This document shows positions 1 to 10,359 of a DNA stretch of 64,000 nt, piece by piece. The notes under the pieces were generated by a model that worked only from the letters and a program-made list of their open reading frames with translations, did not search any database and was not told where the DNA came from. This DNA is from Melieria omissa (taxonomy: Eukaryota; Arthropoda; Insecta; Diptera; Ulidiidae). Position 1 is the stretch's first letter. Every line of letters begins with the position of its first letter. The stretch is taken from assembly GCA_963971225.1 (NCBI GenBank), contig OZ020267.1, positions 84,991,648 to 85,055,647 of the forward strand, written 5' to 3'. The translations under genes and the position numbers were made by a program.

Positions 1-780
1 GAGGAAAATGTAAAGGGAACCGAGAGAGTAAGCGCGAATTGATGTACACGCATAGATTCGATGGTTTTGGGCTTTATTCTCATTTCGACAACAACACGCA
101 ATGTTGTTGCTTTCCGCAGCAAGCCAGCTTGGCTTTGCTCGTGCACATTGAAATGGTTGATTTGGCAAATCGATCGCCAAGGCAAATTCAATAGGTAGTT
201 GCAGCACCAGAACTGATTAAACTTTTTTCTTTCATAGTTAGCACAACATTGTAGCAATAGTTTTCCACTTATTATTACTTTCTTAATGCGTCTTGGTTGT
301 TCCAATATTTTTACACATATATTTAGTGTAGTGCTACCACCTTATTTATGCGCCTTGGCGATCGCTCAATCAATTTTTCTTTGCAAACTCTGCCTGTCCA
401 CTTCTTGTTCTTGTTTGTAAAAAAGCAAGCGGAGAGCAAACACGAGCCACCACCAACATGCAAGCGGCACAGCGCTTTGTTGCCCAACAACAACAACCAC
501 AGTGTGTGGTGCGCGGTCGCAGCTTCTCAGCTTACGCTCTCGCGCTCTGTGCGTTCTCGTCCCCTTTACTGCTTCCCCCGCATCAACAAACGGGTCCTAC
601 CGCTGGAACCCGCAAAGAAAATTTTCTTTACACCAGATGCGCATTCTGTATATTGTTTGTTCTGTGGTATCATCTATACTCTATACTATTATATTTATAA
701 AAGCAAGTGTGACGTTTTTTGAGCCACAATCAGGCAAAAACCACTGAACCGATTTAGATGAAATAAGCACCAAACATTTT
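1..780. other. unassigned AT-rich DNA, no convincing gene
   Basis: I see no gene here. Short open frames overlap around 348-747 in three frames but show no motif, no codon pattern and no splice context, so I treat them as chance. From about 700 the text (gtgacgttttttgagcc, then cactgaaccgatttagatga) resembles sequence inside the TTAA element at 31910-31975. This suggests the end of the segment is already repeat-derived. Confidence 0.5.
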
Positions 781-795
781 TTAATCTGTGGGAAT

Positions 796-1650
796 GGTAC
801 ATAGGCTATATGAGACTGACCACGCCCCCTTATTAAGCTCACTATGGTAACAAAACTCATCTATGGTATGCTTTTGTAAGGCAATATGGGTATCAGACGA
901 TTCAGCGTTACATTGCGGAAAACATAGGCTATAATATAATCGGCCACGCCCACTTTCCGTGCCCACTAAACTAACAAAATGAAGCTACGGTACATGTTGG
1001 TAAATCAGTATTAATATCAAATGATTCCGTGTTTCATCGATGGTAACATAGGATATATAAGATTGACTGCGCCCACCTGATATGCCTTTTCGCCACGCCC
1101 ACTATAATAACAAATCAGCCATGGCATATTTGTTATAGCAATATGGGTATCAGACGATTCAGCGTATCATTGCGGCAAACATAGGCTATAACATAATCGG
1201 CCACGCCCACTTTCCGTGCCCATTTAACTAACAAAACGAAGCTACGGTACATGTCTGTAAATCAGTATTAATATCAAATGATTCCGTGTTTCATCGATGG
1301 TAACATAGGATATATAAGATTGACTGCGCCCACCTGATATGCCTTTTCGCCACGCCCACTATAATAACAAATCAGCCATGGTATATTTGTCATAGCAATA
1401 TGGGTATCAGACGATTCAGCGTGTCATTGCGGCAACCATAGGCTACAACATAATCGGCCACGCCCACTTTCCGTGCCCTCTAAACTAACAAAACAAAGCT
1501 ACGGAACATGTCTGAAAATTAATGTTGATGTAAAATTATTCTATGTTTCATAGCGGTAAACATAAGCTATGTGTATAAAGTTGACCACGCCTACCTTTTA
1601 CGCCTTCCTGCAATGCCTTTTATGGTGACAGAAATTAACTGTGGTATATT
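796..1650. repeat. satellite block 1, ~257 bp dimeric units
   Basis: The phrase caatatgggtatcagacga recurs at 882, 1139 and 1396, giving an exact 257 bp period. Each unit is itself two diverged halves. The half-unit landmark 'atcagacgattc...' at 1139 matches 'atcaaatgattcc...' at 1263, so spacings alternate near 124 and 133 bp. Both halves carry a CCACGCCCAC-like box. A more decayed copy follows to about 1650. This is a higher-order tandem repeat. Confidence 0.85.
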
Positions 1651-1799
1651 TGTGCAAAACAATACGAATATAAAAAATGTTGCGAGGCATTGCAGCAAAT
1701 ATCTATGTATATGTTGTATGTTTGTTTGTTGGTCCCACGACACTAAAGCTCAAAAACTAGACAGCCGATTAGTTGAATTTTTCACGGAATGTTCGTATT

Positions 1800-2401
1800 G
1801 AGTAAGTCTCAGTAAACCACATAGTGCGAATACGACCCGATAGGTAGGCGTGGCACCTCCCATACAACTTACATTTTCAATATGGAATATTAAGAATTAG
1901 ATCATCAAGATCTGGTGCGGGGCCACCGTTTAGATGTGCCGTTTCACTGGTAAAATTTAATGGGCGTTGGACAAGAGGCGTGGCACTTTTTAAATGCCGG
2001 TGTAACTTTGGAACTATAGCGTTCACATCAATGACACTCGGTACAAACGTACGATTTAGTTGTGTTTTTCAGTAGGGGGATTGGGGTGAGTTTTTGACAA
2101 GGGGGCGTGGCACCGCCCATACAACTTAAATTTTCAACATGGAATATCTTCGGAATGAAAAATCGGGCAGCATTAAAATTTAGTGCGGTGCCACCGTTTG
2201 ATGTTTCGTTTCACTGGTAAAACTTTGTGAGCGTTGGACAAGGGGCGTGACACGTTTTAAGCAACTCAAATGTTTTGAATAACTGTGGAACTACAAATCA
2301 CACATCAAAGATTTACGTTTTAGATGTGCCCTTCGACATGGGGAATGGGGGCATGGGGCCCATTGACTTCAAGCTTGCGTGCAAAGCCGCAGGGCCCTAC
2401 T
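1800..2401. repeat. satellite block 2, ~257 bp period, diverged and inverted box
   Basis: GCGTGGCACC followed by TCCCATACAACTTA/GCCCATACAACTTA appears at 1848 and 2105, again 257 bp apart. The half-unit box (tagatgtgccgtttcactgg and variants) recurs near 1931, 2054, 2196 and 2321. The GGCGTGGCAC box is the complement-like form of the CCACGCCCAC box in block 1. The two blocks therefore look like related arrays with the box on opposite strands. The array ends near 2401, where the env remnant begins. Confidence 0.7.
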
Positions 2402-2402
2402 A

Positions 2403-2744
2403 GTTATTATTAAAATCAAGGTTAGCGTACTCATTCCATAATTTAGATTTTTATGGAATTTTCAATTTTGTCAATATTCCTTTCTTGCTTTATTGCGATT
2501 TCGGAGAAGTTTATTTGCTTTTTAAAATTCAGCACATTAGTTGCTGTTTCTGGATAAGAGTATTTTTCGTTAACGTGTGTGTGTTAAAAAATATTTCGTT
2601 TTCTACTTCAATTTTACAATTGTAAAAATTTATTAAAACATTGTAATAATAATGTCCCTGTTATCGCAGTTTTGTTTTATTTTTATGTTAAAAGCATTTT
2701 TTATAATTATTGTATCGTCTTTAATTTTCTTAATTGTCATATTA
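2403..2744 (-). pseudogene. env: errantivirus-like env, 3' fragment (decayed)
   Basis: Read on the minus strand, this stretch continues the env-like sequence that is cut at 3552. It contains a conserved-looking segment with a CDNR motif and runs on only by changing frame at least twice, so it is broken. The natural env C-terminus and transmembrane segment are not recognisable, and no 3' LTR is visible between here and the satellite. Assignment rests on continuity with the clearer env part (3552-4520) and on general resemblance to errantivirus envelope proteins. Confidence 0.5.
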
Positions 2745-3551
2745 CACCGTGCGACAAAAATAAAAAAAAAAAATTCACACACGAAAAAATCGGACGTCAG
2801 GATTTTTTTAAAAGGACTTTGAAATTTGAAGGACATGTTTATTTAAAAAAATTATTTTAAAAATTGAGTGCATTGTAGAATAGCAATATGGACAATATCA
2901 AATTAAGAGAAAAATCCTTAGAATCTTAAAAAAATAATTTTTTTGGTGTAAGAGGACGAAGAGGTATTGAAAATGTCCTTTTAAAACTTTATCCTTGAAT
3001 ATCCTTGAAAGTTTTCAATATTTTTTTTGGAAAAAAATATATCTTAAGGACTAATATGTACACTACCACATCCTAGAATTTCGTTCTTCTAACTTTAATA
3101 GTTAAGGATATAAAAATTTGTATATTTCTCATTATAAAACCAAAGATATATTGCACCGTACGACAAAAATTAAATATTGTATTTAATTAACTCATGTATA
3201 AATCGTTATGCTGCTAATACTGGAGGTTAAATACACTAATTCCGCAACTTTAAAATTGCGTTTGAACCTAAGTATTTGTTTTCACAAGACATTGAAAATT
3301 GAAAAATTTAGTTTTCTTGAATAAAACTTTGAATAAAACTTTGGAGTACCAAGATGAATGCATGAGGGTACGTACTTACTGTGAATACTAGTGCTTATAA
3401 CTTAATTTTAAAGTTAACAAAAGTCATTTCAAATGCATTTTATGAATGATTTATTTTGAAACAAATTGCAAATCGCAGTTTTACTACGTTTGGCCCCTAG
3501 TTTTGCGAGTATACCGATTTTTTCGTGTGTAAAATTTGTTGTCGCACGGTA
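2745..3551. mobile_element. short TIR element (MITE), probably PIF/Harbinger-like
   Basis: The left end begins CACCGTGCGACAAAAA and carries TTCACACACGAAAAAATCGG. The right end is its reverse complement (CCGATTTTTTCGTGTGT ... GTCGCACGGT, 3514-3550). TTA lies directly outside both ends (2742-2744 and 3552-3554), fitting the 3 bp TSD of PIF/Harbinger elements. A third terminus-like copy (caccgtacgacaaaaatt) sits inside at 3154, so there may be an internal duplication or a nested deletion. I see no coding capacity. Confidence 0.75.
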
Positions 3552-4520
3552 TTATTAAATCTTAGTTTGCATTTGTTAAAGGTACAAATTTTGCTTTCCT
3601 TTAGATTCTTAAAATTTATTTTTTCTCTGTATTCGTACATTCTATCGCTAGTACATAGTTATTTATCCTGTTCCATTATTTCAAAAAAATGTTTGTTTGG
3701 TATTGGAGTAATTAAGGCCTTAATGTATGTTACGGGTACCTTAATTACTAAAATAAGGGAATCTCCTTTATATGATAGGAGCCCAATTTCTGCATGTTTT
3801 AGTTTGCAAAAATCAATGTTAAAACGTTTAACTTCTTCTGACGATAGAATGCCAGGATGTAAAATATTATGCTTAGCCGATGTTATACTGTCTTGTATTT
3901 GTTCGACCTTACTCTCTATATATTTCAGTTTAAACATTTGGTCTGAGTATAACATATGCTTAACTATTTTATTATTTGTTTCTTTTGATTTGTTGAATGC
4001 ATTTAAGATCTTTATCCTATCATCTTCTATGGTTTTCTTCAATAAGTTAATAGATTCATTAAAACGCTCATTTATGTGAATTTGTTTGTTAACTGTTTCT
4101 ATTATGTTATCATTATTTTTGTCCGTTACTTTTAGGTAGTTTAGTATTTCTTCTCTATCTTCGTTGTCCATAAGTCCACATAACCATTTGTAGGCGATGC
4201 CTATAGCATTAACCAAGCCTCTTCGTTTCCTATTACTATTCGTTGGTATTAGAGTATGCATTTTGGCTTTGATTGTTTTTATTTCTTCGTATAGTATCTC
4301 CCTATCGTTTATGTCGAATTGATTTAAGTTATTCTCTATATTACTTCTTATTTTATCAATTATTGATTCTATTTCTGTCGGGTGTATAATGTGCAAGATC
4401 TTTGTAGTCTCATTAACGAATTCTACTTCTCCAACTCGTATTTTTGCATAGCCTAAATCGTTTTCTAATTGGTTTATCTGTAATAGTGTGTTGGTGGTCG
4501 TTGCTGCCATCAATAGCAAT
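3552..4520 (-). pseudogene. env: errantivirus-like envelope (env), main fragment
   Basis: The minus strand encodes about 290 residues of an errantivirus-type envelope protein. A basic furin-like site (RKRR) is followed directly by a hydrophobic GLVNAIG-type fusion peptide, and then by a long coiled, Asn/Lys-rich ectodomain. In this family env mediates membrane fusion after furin cleavage. An in-frame TAA lies at about 3659, after which the frame continues to the TIR element at 3551. At 4520 the gene is interrupted by BEL element B; the 5' end of env is at 17704-17750 beyond it. The open frame that appears to start at 4597 is an artefact of fusion to the BEL LTR. The gene is not functional as it stands. 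Confidence 0.75.
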
Positions 4521-4594
4521 TGTTCGTTTCGCGGCGGAGAGGATAAATAAAACCACGGTGGAAATTCGGTTTGGGTATTCTTTATTGAACGACG

Positions 4595-6702
4595 CACAGT
4601 GGCTCAATTTGTCATTTCAGGTTGCAAAATTAATAACTCCTGAACGAATAGAGATAATTGGAAAATTTTTTTTGCTGTTGATTAGAAATTCATCAGGCTA
4701 TTGTACCTGAACTCAATCGAGGTACAGGGTGCTACGTAATACTTTGTCAAAGTTCGGCTTACTGTAAATAAGAATAATGCGAATAACAATGATAAGTTTT
4801 AGTTGCAAAATTAATGAAAATGCATTAAAAAAGATGAAAAGTAATAAGAAATTTAAGAAATAAGCTGAAAGAGTCAAATTTAAAGATAAAAATTCATAAA
4901 TTTTGCTTTCAAAATGAGAACCAGAATTCGAAAAATGTGCAAAAAAAGTCAATTTTTCTTTGGACAATCCGAAGTTTAAGAACAATGCTAAAGCTTCATT
5001 AGGCCTATATTTGATCGGTAGCTTATTGGGTGGGGTGGGAATACTGTTTTTTATGCGACCCGGGCTTGCTGGTAAAACTGCTTTCACTATAACACCTTTC
5101 ATTTTCTCCTGATCCTTATTTTATTTTATGATCAAATCTTCTGGAAAGTGGGTGAGAGTTATTTTTCCCGTTGCCTCCTATTTTTAGTGAATGACGCACA
5201 GTCCTGAGTTGACTTTTTCGGCCTTCCTTTTGCCGCCTTTGATGTCGATGGTTGGTCATCGCTTATCGCATCTCTTGCATCGAAGTATATCATTTTTTCT
5301 AACCACTCCTCATTACTCTGGACAAAATTGAATTTGGTACGATTTGCCGCAATCCATTTTAACTTGATAGTGCGATAAGTCCTGGATATCTTCTCTTTAG
5401 TCGTAGATGTTTTGGCTGCAGGCAAACTTCCTTCGACGTAACCAGTTCAACGTAACCAGAACGAACTGCTCCTTTGTCTTCGAAATAGTAAATATTTCAA
5501 ACAGCTTCGAATTTTTTAAAAACATTATTGTGCTTCTTCTTCGGTTTAGTTGCAGTGGCGGAGTTGAAGTGATGTTTAGTTTAAATTAAATTCGAAACTA
5601 ACTTTACTTACATTCAAATAGCAGGCACTAAGATTCTAGTAATAGCAGGTACCTGCAGTTCTTAGGTTTTTACCCGTTGTGAGATTTTTGAACAGCCCAG
5701 ACACATAAGTGGATTTTAGACAGTACACATGTATATAAGTCTGCTTTTTGTTTTTCAATAACTAATTGTTTCATTGTCGCGGTTGAACTCAAAGACTACT
5801 GGCGACTGACTGAGTTTTGCTCAAATTAAAAAAAAATTGTATGAGAGACACAGTGTTAGTATTTTGTTAAAAACAAAAGCATTACATCAAAGGATACATG
5901 ATAGCTGATTGCCGGAAATGAAAGCCAACTTGTTTTTCGTACGTGCGAACTGCGCATCCAGCAAAAGTACTCTTTACTTCGAGCTTACAGCAATATACGC
6001 AAAAAAAAAAGTCGACTTACTATGGAGTTGCAAGCTTGTATCACTTCTTAAATGAAGCCAAAATCCAAATATGCATGCCCTGGTAACGACTATAATCGCG
6101 TGTAATTCATAAACTATCAAAATCTTGACGAACTTGTTCGAACGCACGCACCCGAAAGCTCAAAATTGCGCGAGGTGGCCACAGAAAAATCGCTGTAAAA
6201 TCCAGTCGGGCAAAATCGGGCACCCGATCTCTTCAGGGCAGTACTCACATAAGACTAGTGAACAATTTTCCCAAAGACGGAACCGTGGCAAGTATGGCCT
6301 TTTTTTTTAAAGTCTATCGAAAGTTCAAAAAGAGTGATAAAAACAGTGCTTCAAGTGAGTGCCTATGAAAAGACAACAACAACAACCAACTTTTTTTTCT
6401 ATATTTAATTATTTACTACAAATGCCTTCTTTTACGATGCTGGTGCAAAAAGTTTCAATTAATTTGCTCCTTTCCGTATTTTAAAACTTCAGCTTTGCTG
6501 AAAAAGTGCAAATTTCTGATATTATTTCACACTCTAAAAATTGCTCAACTTTGACGGGCTCTACAAGCAAAACTATTTGACCAATTTAGTTAAGGTTTTC
6601 GGATTTCTTAGGTCCAAGCATTTATGTATCGGACAAGTATAACAGTTTTCCCCAAATCGAACATGACTTTTGCAACCTACGTCGGCAGAATCAGCCACTG
6701 TG
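4595..6702 (-). mobile_element. Transib DNA transposon (decayed), inserted in BEL-B LTR
   Basis: The termini are CACAGTGGCT at 4595 and AGCCACTGTG ending at 6702, flanked by a perfect 5 bp duplication CGACG. Transib elements characteristically have ends beginning CAC(A/T)GTG, like the RAG recombination-signal heptamer, and prefer 5 bp CG-rich targets of the CGNCG type; both fit. A second match (aggttgcaaaa) lies inside each end. Length is 2108 bp, shorter than full-length family members (about 3 kb), with transposase remnants only at 4713-5425. The stretch 5426-6702 shows no coding signal. Confidence 0.85.
4713..5425 (-). pseudogene. Transib transposase, N-terminal remnant
   Basis: Two consecutive minus-strand frames (5425 to 5159, then 5102 to 4713) resemble the start of a Transib transposase. 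The first has the GRPKKS basic motif followed by a Lys/Arg-rich tail. The second contains RPNEALALFLNFGLSKE, which resembles the EALAF-LLD-LSK block shared by Transib and RAG1 cores. The catalytic DDE region is missing and the frames do not join, so no active transposase can be made. The identification is supported by the element's termini and TSD. Confidence 0.6.
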
Positions 6703-6867
6703 CGACGTTAGAATTACAAGTAACAGAGTGTACACGAAACATTAAACGATACGACCGGCTGAAGCCGGGGAGCAGAAAATAGGGACATGAATACAAAAGG
6801 AGAAGGAAAGATTGGGATTAGTGATGGGATCGACAGATCACTAAATACAGCACAGTACATCTGAACA

Positions 6868-7121
6868 TCGCGCCCGCCATTGCATATTGCAATCATAATG
6901 GGTGCCGGGGTCCCGCCCAGGGTTGCGGCGGACGGCTGGCTGGTTTTGCGGTGATGCGCGGTTACCGTGCTGTATGATGGGCTGACGGCTGGGGGGGTGT
7001 CGCCGATGAGTGATGACGGAGCGCTGGGGAGTGCGCTGAGGGCCTCTTCGCGGCTGATACTCGGTGCGAACATGCGGAGCAGTCTTGGGGGCAACTGCTG
7101 GGGTGGTCGCTAGCGCCGGGT
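6868..7121 (-). other. BEL-B predicted 3' exon between pol and 3' LTR
   Basis: On the minus strand a polypyrimidine run ending CTCTTTTGCAG precedes 7121, a good splice acceptor. Downstream an open Pro/Ser/Ala-rich frame (7094 to 6714) runs through the LTR and across the Transib junction. Elements A (26171-25971) and C (63507-63931) have an acceptor at the same place. In C the exon encodes a zinc-knuckle protein. Here no Cys/His knuckles remain, so this may be a truncated version. Splicing is an inference from sequence only. Confidence 0.4.
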
Positions 7122-7190
7122 CTGCAAAAGAGATGTCCGTCGTTAGAGATGATACTTTTGACATCGTTTGTGTGGGGTGTAAGCGGTTCG

Positions 7191-7853
7191 TCAAGCGACG
7201 GGGTTCGCTTGAGTTGCCGTTGGAGGAGTGAGTGAGGCGCTTGGGACAGGTCGCACGGGAATGGCGACTGACTCACTGACTCGGACCCGGGATGGGTGCG
7301 CTCGAGGTTTGTTGTATGGGGGGGTGCAATGTGGAAATGCGAGGGGGCTGCAGTATCCATCAATTGCTTTGCATATTGACGCGTGGGTCGTACCCTTTTT
7401 CGCGGTCTCATTGGGGGCGATAGCCATCCTGCGGGGGGCGAAACGTTTGGCAACGAAGGGGGGTGTTTGCCATTTCGAGTTTGATTGTGCAGGGATGCTG
7501 GGTTCCGCGTGATTTGCTTTTATTTCCTTGGGTGGAAACCCTACGGGATTGAGGGCGGCACTCACATCAGAAAGGGCTTCCTTTGGAGTAGGAATGTTTT
7601 TTCGAAGGGCGGGGCCAGTGTGCGTATGGTGAGTTGGCACCGCGGCGACATTTGTCAAATATGATGACAGGGGTACTGGACCGCTTAATATCCAACTGAA
7701 TACTGTGTGTTGAGCGAGTAAGCTGCCACATACATTTCGGTGGAAACCTTCGAGCATGATCTGCTTGATGAGATCACTGCCAATCACTATATCGATCTGC
7801 GCTGCCTCGAAGGGGTTGGGATCAGCTAGATCTAGCGTGGCAAAATCGTTCAA
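7191..7853 (-). pseudogene. pol: BEL-B protease end joined to shortened pol fragments
   Basis: The frame starts in the C-terminal part of the BEL aspartic protease domain (DIVIGSDLI, then SLLAQHTVF and ILSGPVP). It then jumps straight to a short RT-region piece (KEALSDV, ALNPVGFPP) and next to the A17-peptidase piece (PPFVAKRF). Compared with element C, about 180 codons of RT including the YVDD catalytic box are gone. The same jumps occur in element A at 26532-27035. The downstream Pro/Ser-rich sequence has no recognisable domain. The product cannot be a polymerase. Confidence 0.7.
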
Positions 7854-8812
7854 ATTTGGGGGGGGTTTATTTTGGAAGGGGGAGAAATTCCGTTAACTTT
7901 GGAAGCACGATTGCTTGCACGGGGCGGTTTGTGCTCGTTTTAGGGACTGCCAATGTCAAGACGGATATATGATTGGCGTTTTTCACAATTTGTCCGCCAA
8001 TGCCCGAGATCTGGAGGTTAGATTTCTCGATTGGCAATTTTAAGCGTCTCTGGACCTACGAGGAGATGAAAGTGCGCTGAGAGCCTTGATCGATCAACGC
8101 TCGAACTCTGAACAACTTTCCTAAATGCATAATGGACACCAGTGCCGTAGGCAGAAGGGATTGGGTGCCATTATTTGAGTGAAGGGCTGGTACTGGGAGC
8201 GTACTTTGACTTGAAGATGTGCTGGGTTGCGCATCGAAATGGGAAGAATGAGTGATGGAGTTGTTACTCGGTTGTTGGAGAACTGTTGAGACCAGGGAAG
8301 TGGTCGAATGTGATCGATTGGGGGAGTGAGTGGATTACGCATTACCTTTGGGAGATGAAGCAAAGAGTGGTGCTTTTTCTGGCAATATACGCATTTGAAA
8401 TTGCTTGTACGGTCCTGAATTAGGTGGGATGTAGCAAGACAATTTACACAGATTTTATGCTTTTTCACATATGCTAATCGACTATGGGGGGTGAGCCTTT
8501 TAAAGCTTTGGCAAGTCCGTACGGAATGATTTGCGTTGCAGAGTTTGCACGCGAAGTCCTTTTTCACGTCAGTGTGAAGATTTAGGAATTTTGTTGGGCC
8601 AATTTGTGAGGACATTGGAAGATGAGGGTTGTGGTTTAGACTTGGTAGGCCGAAAGAAATTCAGCCGTTCCACTATCTCGTATCTGCAGGTCAGGAACTC
8701 GTTCATCTGTGACCAGGGTGGCAGATCCTTCCGGGATGTCAACGGTTGTTCCCATAAAGCTAGGGTTGCTTCGGGCAACTTGGAGGAGCATATACCAGGT
8801 CGCCTATGAAAC
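7854..8812 (-). pseudogene. gag: BEL-B gag C-terminal half and protease start
   Basis: Minus-strand text carries the double zinc-knuckle block of BEL Gag (CKLCNANHSVRTC, then CVNCLATSHL and CVYCQKKHHSLLH) at 8560-8330. Upstream is the end of the DUF1759-type domain (LALWEQPLTSRKDLPPW). Frameshifts break the link to the protease at about 8330-7900, where RALIDQGSQ-like sequence is out of frame. The protein would bind nucleic acid through the knuckles as part of the virus-like particle. It is non-functional here because a mariner fragment cuts it at 8812. Confidence 0.75.
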
Positions 8813-9350
8813 CGGTAATTATTTTTGAAAAAACACGTTTATTGTGAGGAAATGATTACAATTTTATTCTTCAAAGTAATGGCCATCGCTAGCTACACAT
8901 TTTTCCCATCTCTCAGGCAATTTATGGATGCCTCGCCAAAAAAATGTTTGGTCTTTTGCCTGAAACCAATCATCGATCCATTTTTTGACTTCTGCGTGAG
9001 AATTGAAGCGCCGTTCCGTTAATGCGTGGCCCATCGATGCGAACATGTGATAATCCGAAGGCGCCAAGTCTGGTGAGTAAGCCGCATGAGCAAGAGCTTC
9101 CCAGTTGTACGATGCAACCAATTCTTTGGTGGCTCTAGTGCGGTGTGGTGGTGCGTTGTCATCGAGGAAAATCACTTTGTGTTGCCTGGCTTCATATTCT
9201 GGGCGTTTTTGGCGTATAGCACGGTTCAAATCGGCCAATTGTTGTTGGTATCGTTCACCGTTAACCGTTTCACCAGGTTTTAGAAGGTTTTTTTCTTCAA
9301 ATGGTAACACAAAATTAACTGTGTCCGCAAATCGTAATTTGTAGGCACGT
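8813..9350 (-). mobile_element. mariner fragment in BEL-B gag
   Basis: The minus strand encodes the C-terminal half of a mariner transposase: the GETVNGERYQQQL block, the second catalytic Asp in FLDDNAPPHRTRAT, and the third Asp in SPDLAPSDYHMF. It ends in a natural-looking tail with a stop at 8864. The left end (tgaaaccggtaattatttttg) looks like a mariner terminus next to TA. The 5' half is deleted. The fragment is fused in frame to gag sequence upstream (see the 252-codon open frame 9622-8864). Confidence 0.75.
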
Positions 9351-9800
9351 AATCCGACATTTTCCGGAGCGTCAAACATTGACTTGAGAACGGACAGACA
9401 ATTGTTTATAGAATTCTGGATCCGCTGTAGTGCCTCACTATTTTCGGTGTGGACAGGAGTGATATTCAATAGAGATCGAATTTGGTTGTCAACGAGGATG
9501 CGTTTGTTCTCATAGCGGGATCTTAGAGCTTCCCACGCGAGTCCGAAATTCTCATCGGTTAATGCGTATTGTTTAACAATCGCACCGGCTTGGCCTTGCG
9601 TTTTGTATCGGAGGTGATACAATTTTTGGGCTGGTGTGAGCTGGGGGTGGTTAATGTATACCGCAGTAAATATGTCCCGAAAGGACGGCCACTGCTCATA
9701 GCCCCCGAAGAATTTTTCGGTGTCGCAAGGAGGAACTTGGAGGCAAATGTAGGAAGTAAATATTTGCTGGCTCTAGGGGTTGAACCGGTTCCATACGCGT
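9350..9800 (-). pseudogene. gag: BEL-B gag, DUF1759 region fragment
   Basis: Minus-strand sequence matches element A gag from the FFGGYEQWPSF region (near 9710, after a frameshift) through YHLRYKTQGQAGAIVK to NNCLSVLKS. At about 9800 it stops abruptly and is joined to leader sequence (tgcttgcgtatgtcgcacaaa...) that in element A lies about 1.1 kb away at 29900. The first ~170 residues of Gag are therefore deleted. The rest runs in frame into the mariner fragment. Confidence 0.7.
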
Positions 9801-10139
9801 AGATCGCTGCTCAGTGCTTGCGTATGTCGCACAAAACAAAACGCGAAAATGCGTGCAAGTGGGTGAGTGGGAATGCAGCGGGAGAAATGCTGCGTACCTA
9901 TTTACTGCACTAGAACAGTGCGTATTTGCTGGCGGCAGCGCAGGTTTTGCTGCTTCGGCAGCGAAGGTGGCACAAAAGAGACGGCGAAAATGTACAAAGC
10001 GCCGAATTATGTGCAGTAGCGGAATTGCTTACTGCACTGCGCTGTTTTGTACTAAGGGACACGATAAGCGGGGTACCAGAACGAAAATTCTTATTCTGGA
10101 CTTTTGGGGAGTGGGTATATATTTGGGGTAGATATATAT
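9801..10139 (-). other. BEL-B leader, part 1
   Basis: Non-coding leader similar to BEL-A 29870-30240, with repeated CGCACAAA boxes and GCAGCGGGA-like text. It is interrupted at 10139 by gypsy element D and continues at 16977. Confidence 0.7.
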
Positions 10140-10320
10140 TGTAGTGAGCGCTGGGATGGTTTCGATTTTCTTTATTTAATCTTTATTCGCGTGTGTCGTC
10201 GATGGCGTCACAAAAGTAAAGAGGAGGAACAAGGGACCAGCATGAACTTAGCTGCTTTTACAAGCCCGAGTTGTAACAGGGTTGCATTCACCATGGCACC
10301 ACCTCCACCAATACATTACA
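10140..10320 (-). repeat. gypsy D 3' LTR
   Basis: This 181 bp LTR is nearly identical to 16796-16976 (about two substitutions) and has TG/CA ends. Confidence 0.9.
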
Positions 10321-10359
10321 ACTCGGCCTAACCTGACATTCAATCGACCTCGATTGATT

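Larger units (their letters stand above)
4521..6867 (-). repeat. BEL-B 3' LTR, split by Transib
   Basis: LTR sequence occupies 4521-4594 and 6708-6867. Joined, it matches the 17462-17698 LTR with a handful of substitutions and one small indel. The interruption duplicates CGACG (4590-4594 and 6703-6707). Confidence 0.9.

Noticed and set aside
348..747. Three overlapping plus-strand open frames
   Set aside because: They lie in three frames over the same bases, with no domain, no splice context and low-complexity content. Chance is the simplest reading.
4597..4597. Start codon of the 312-codon env frame
   Set aside because: The first ~26 codons are BEL LTR and Transib sequence. The true start lies beyond BEL-B near 17750.
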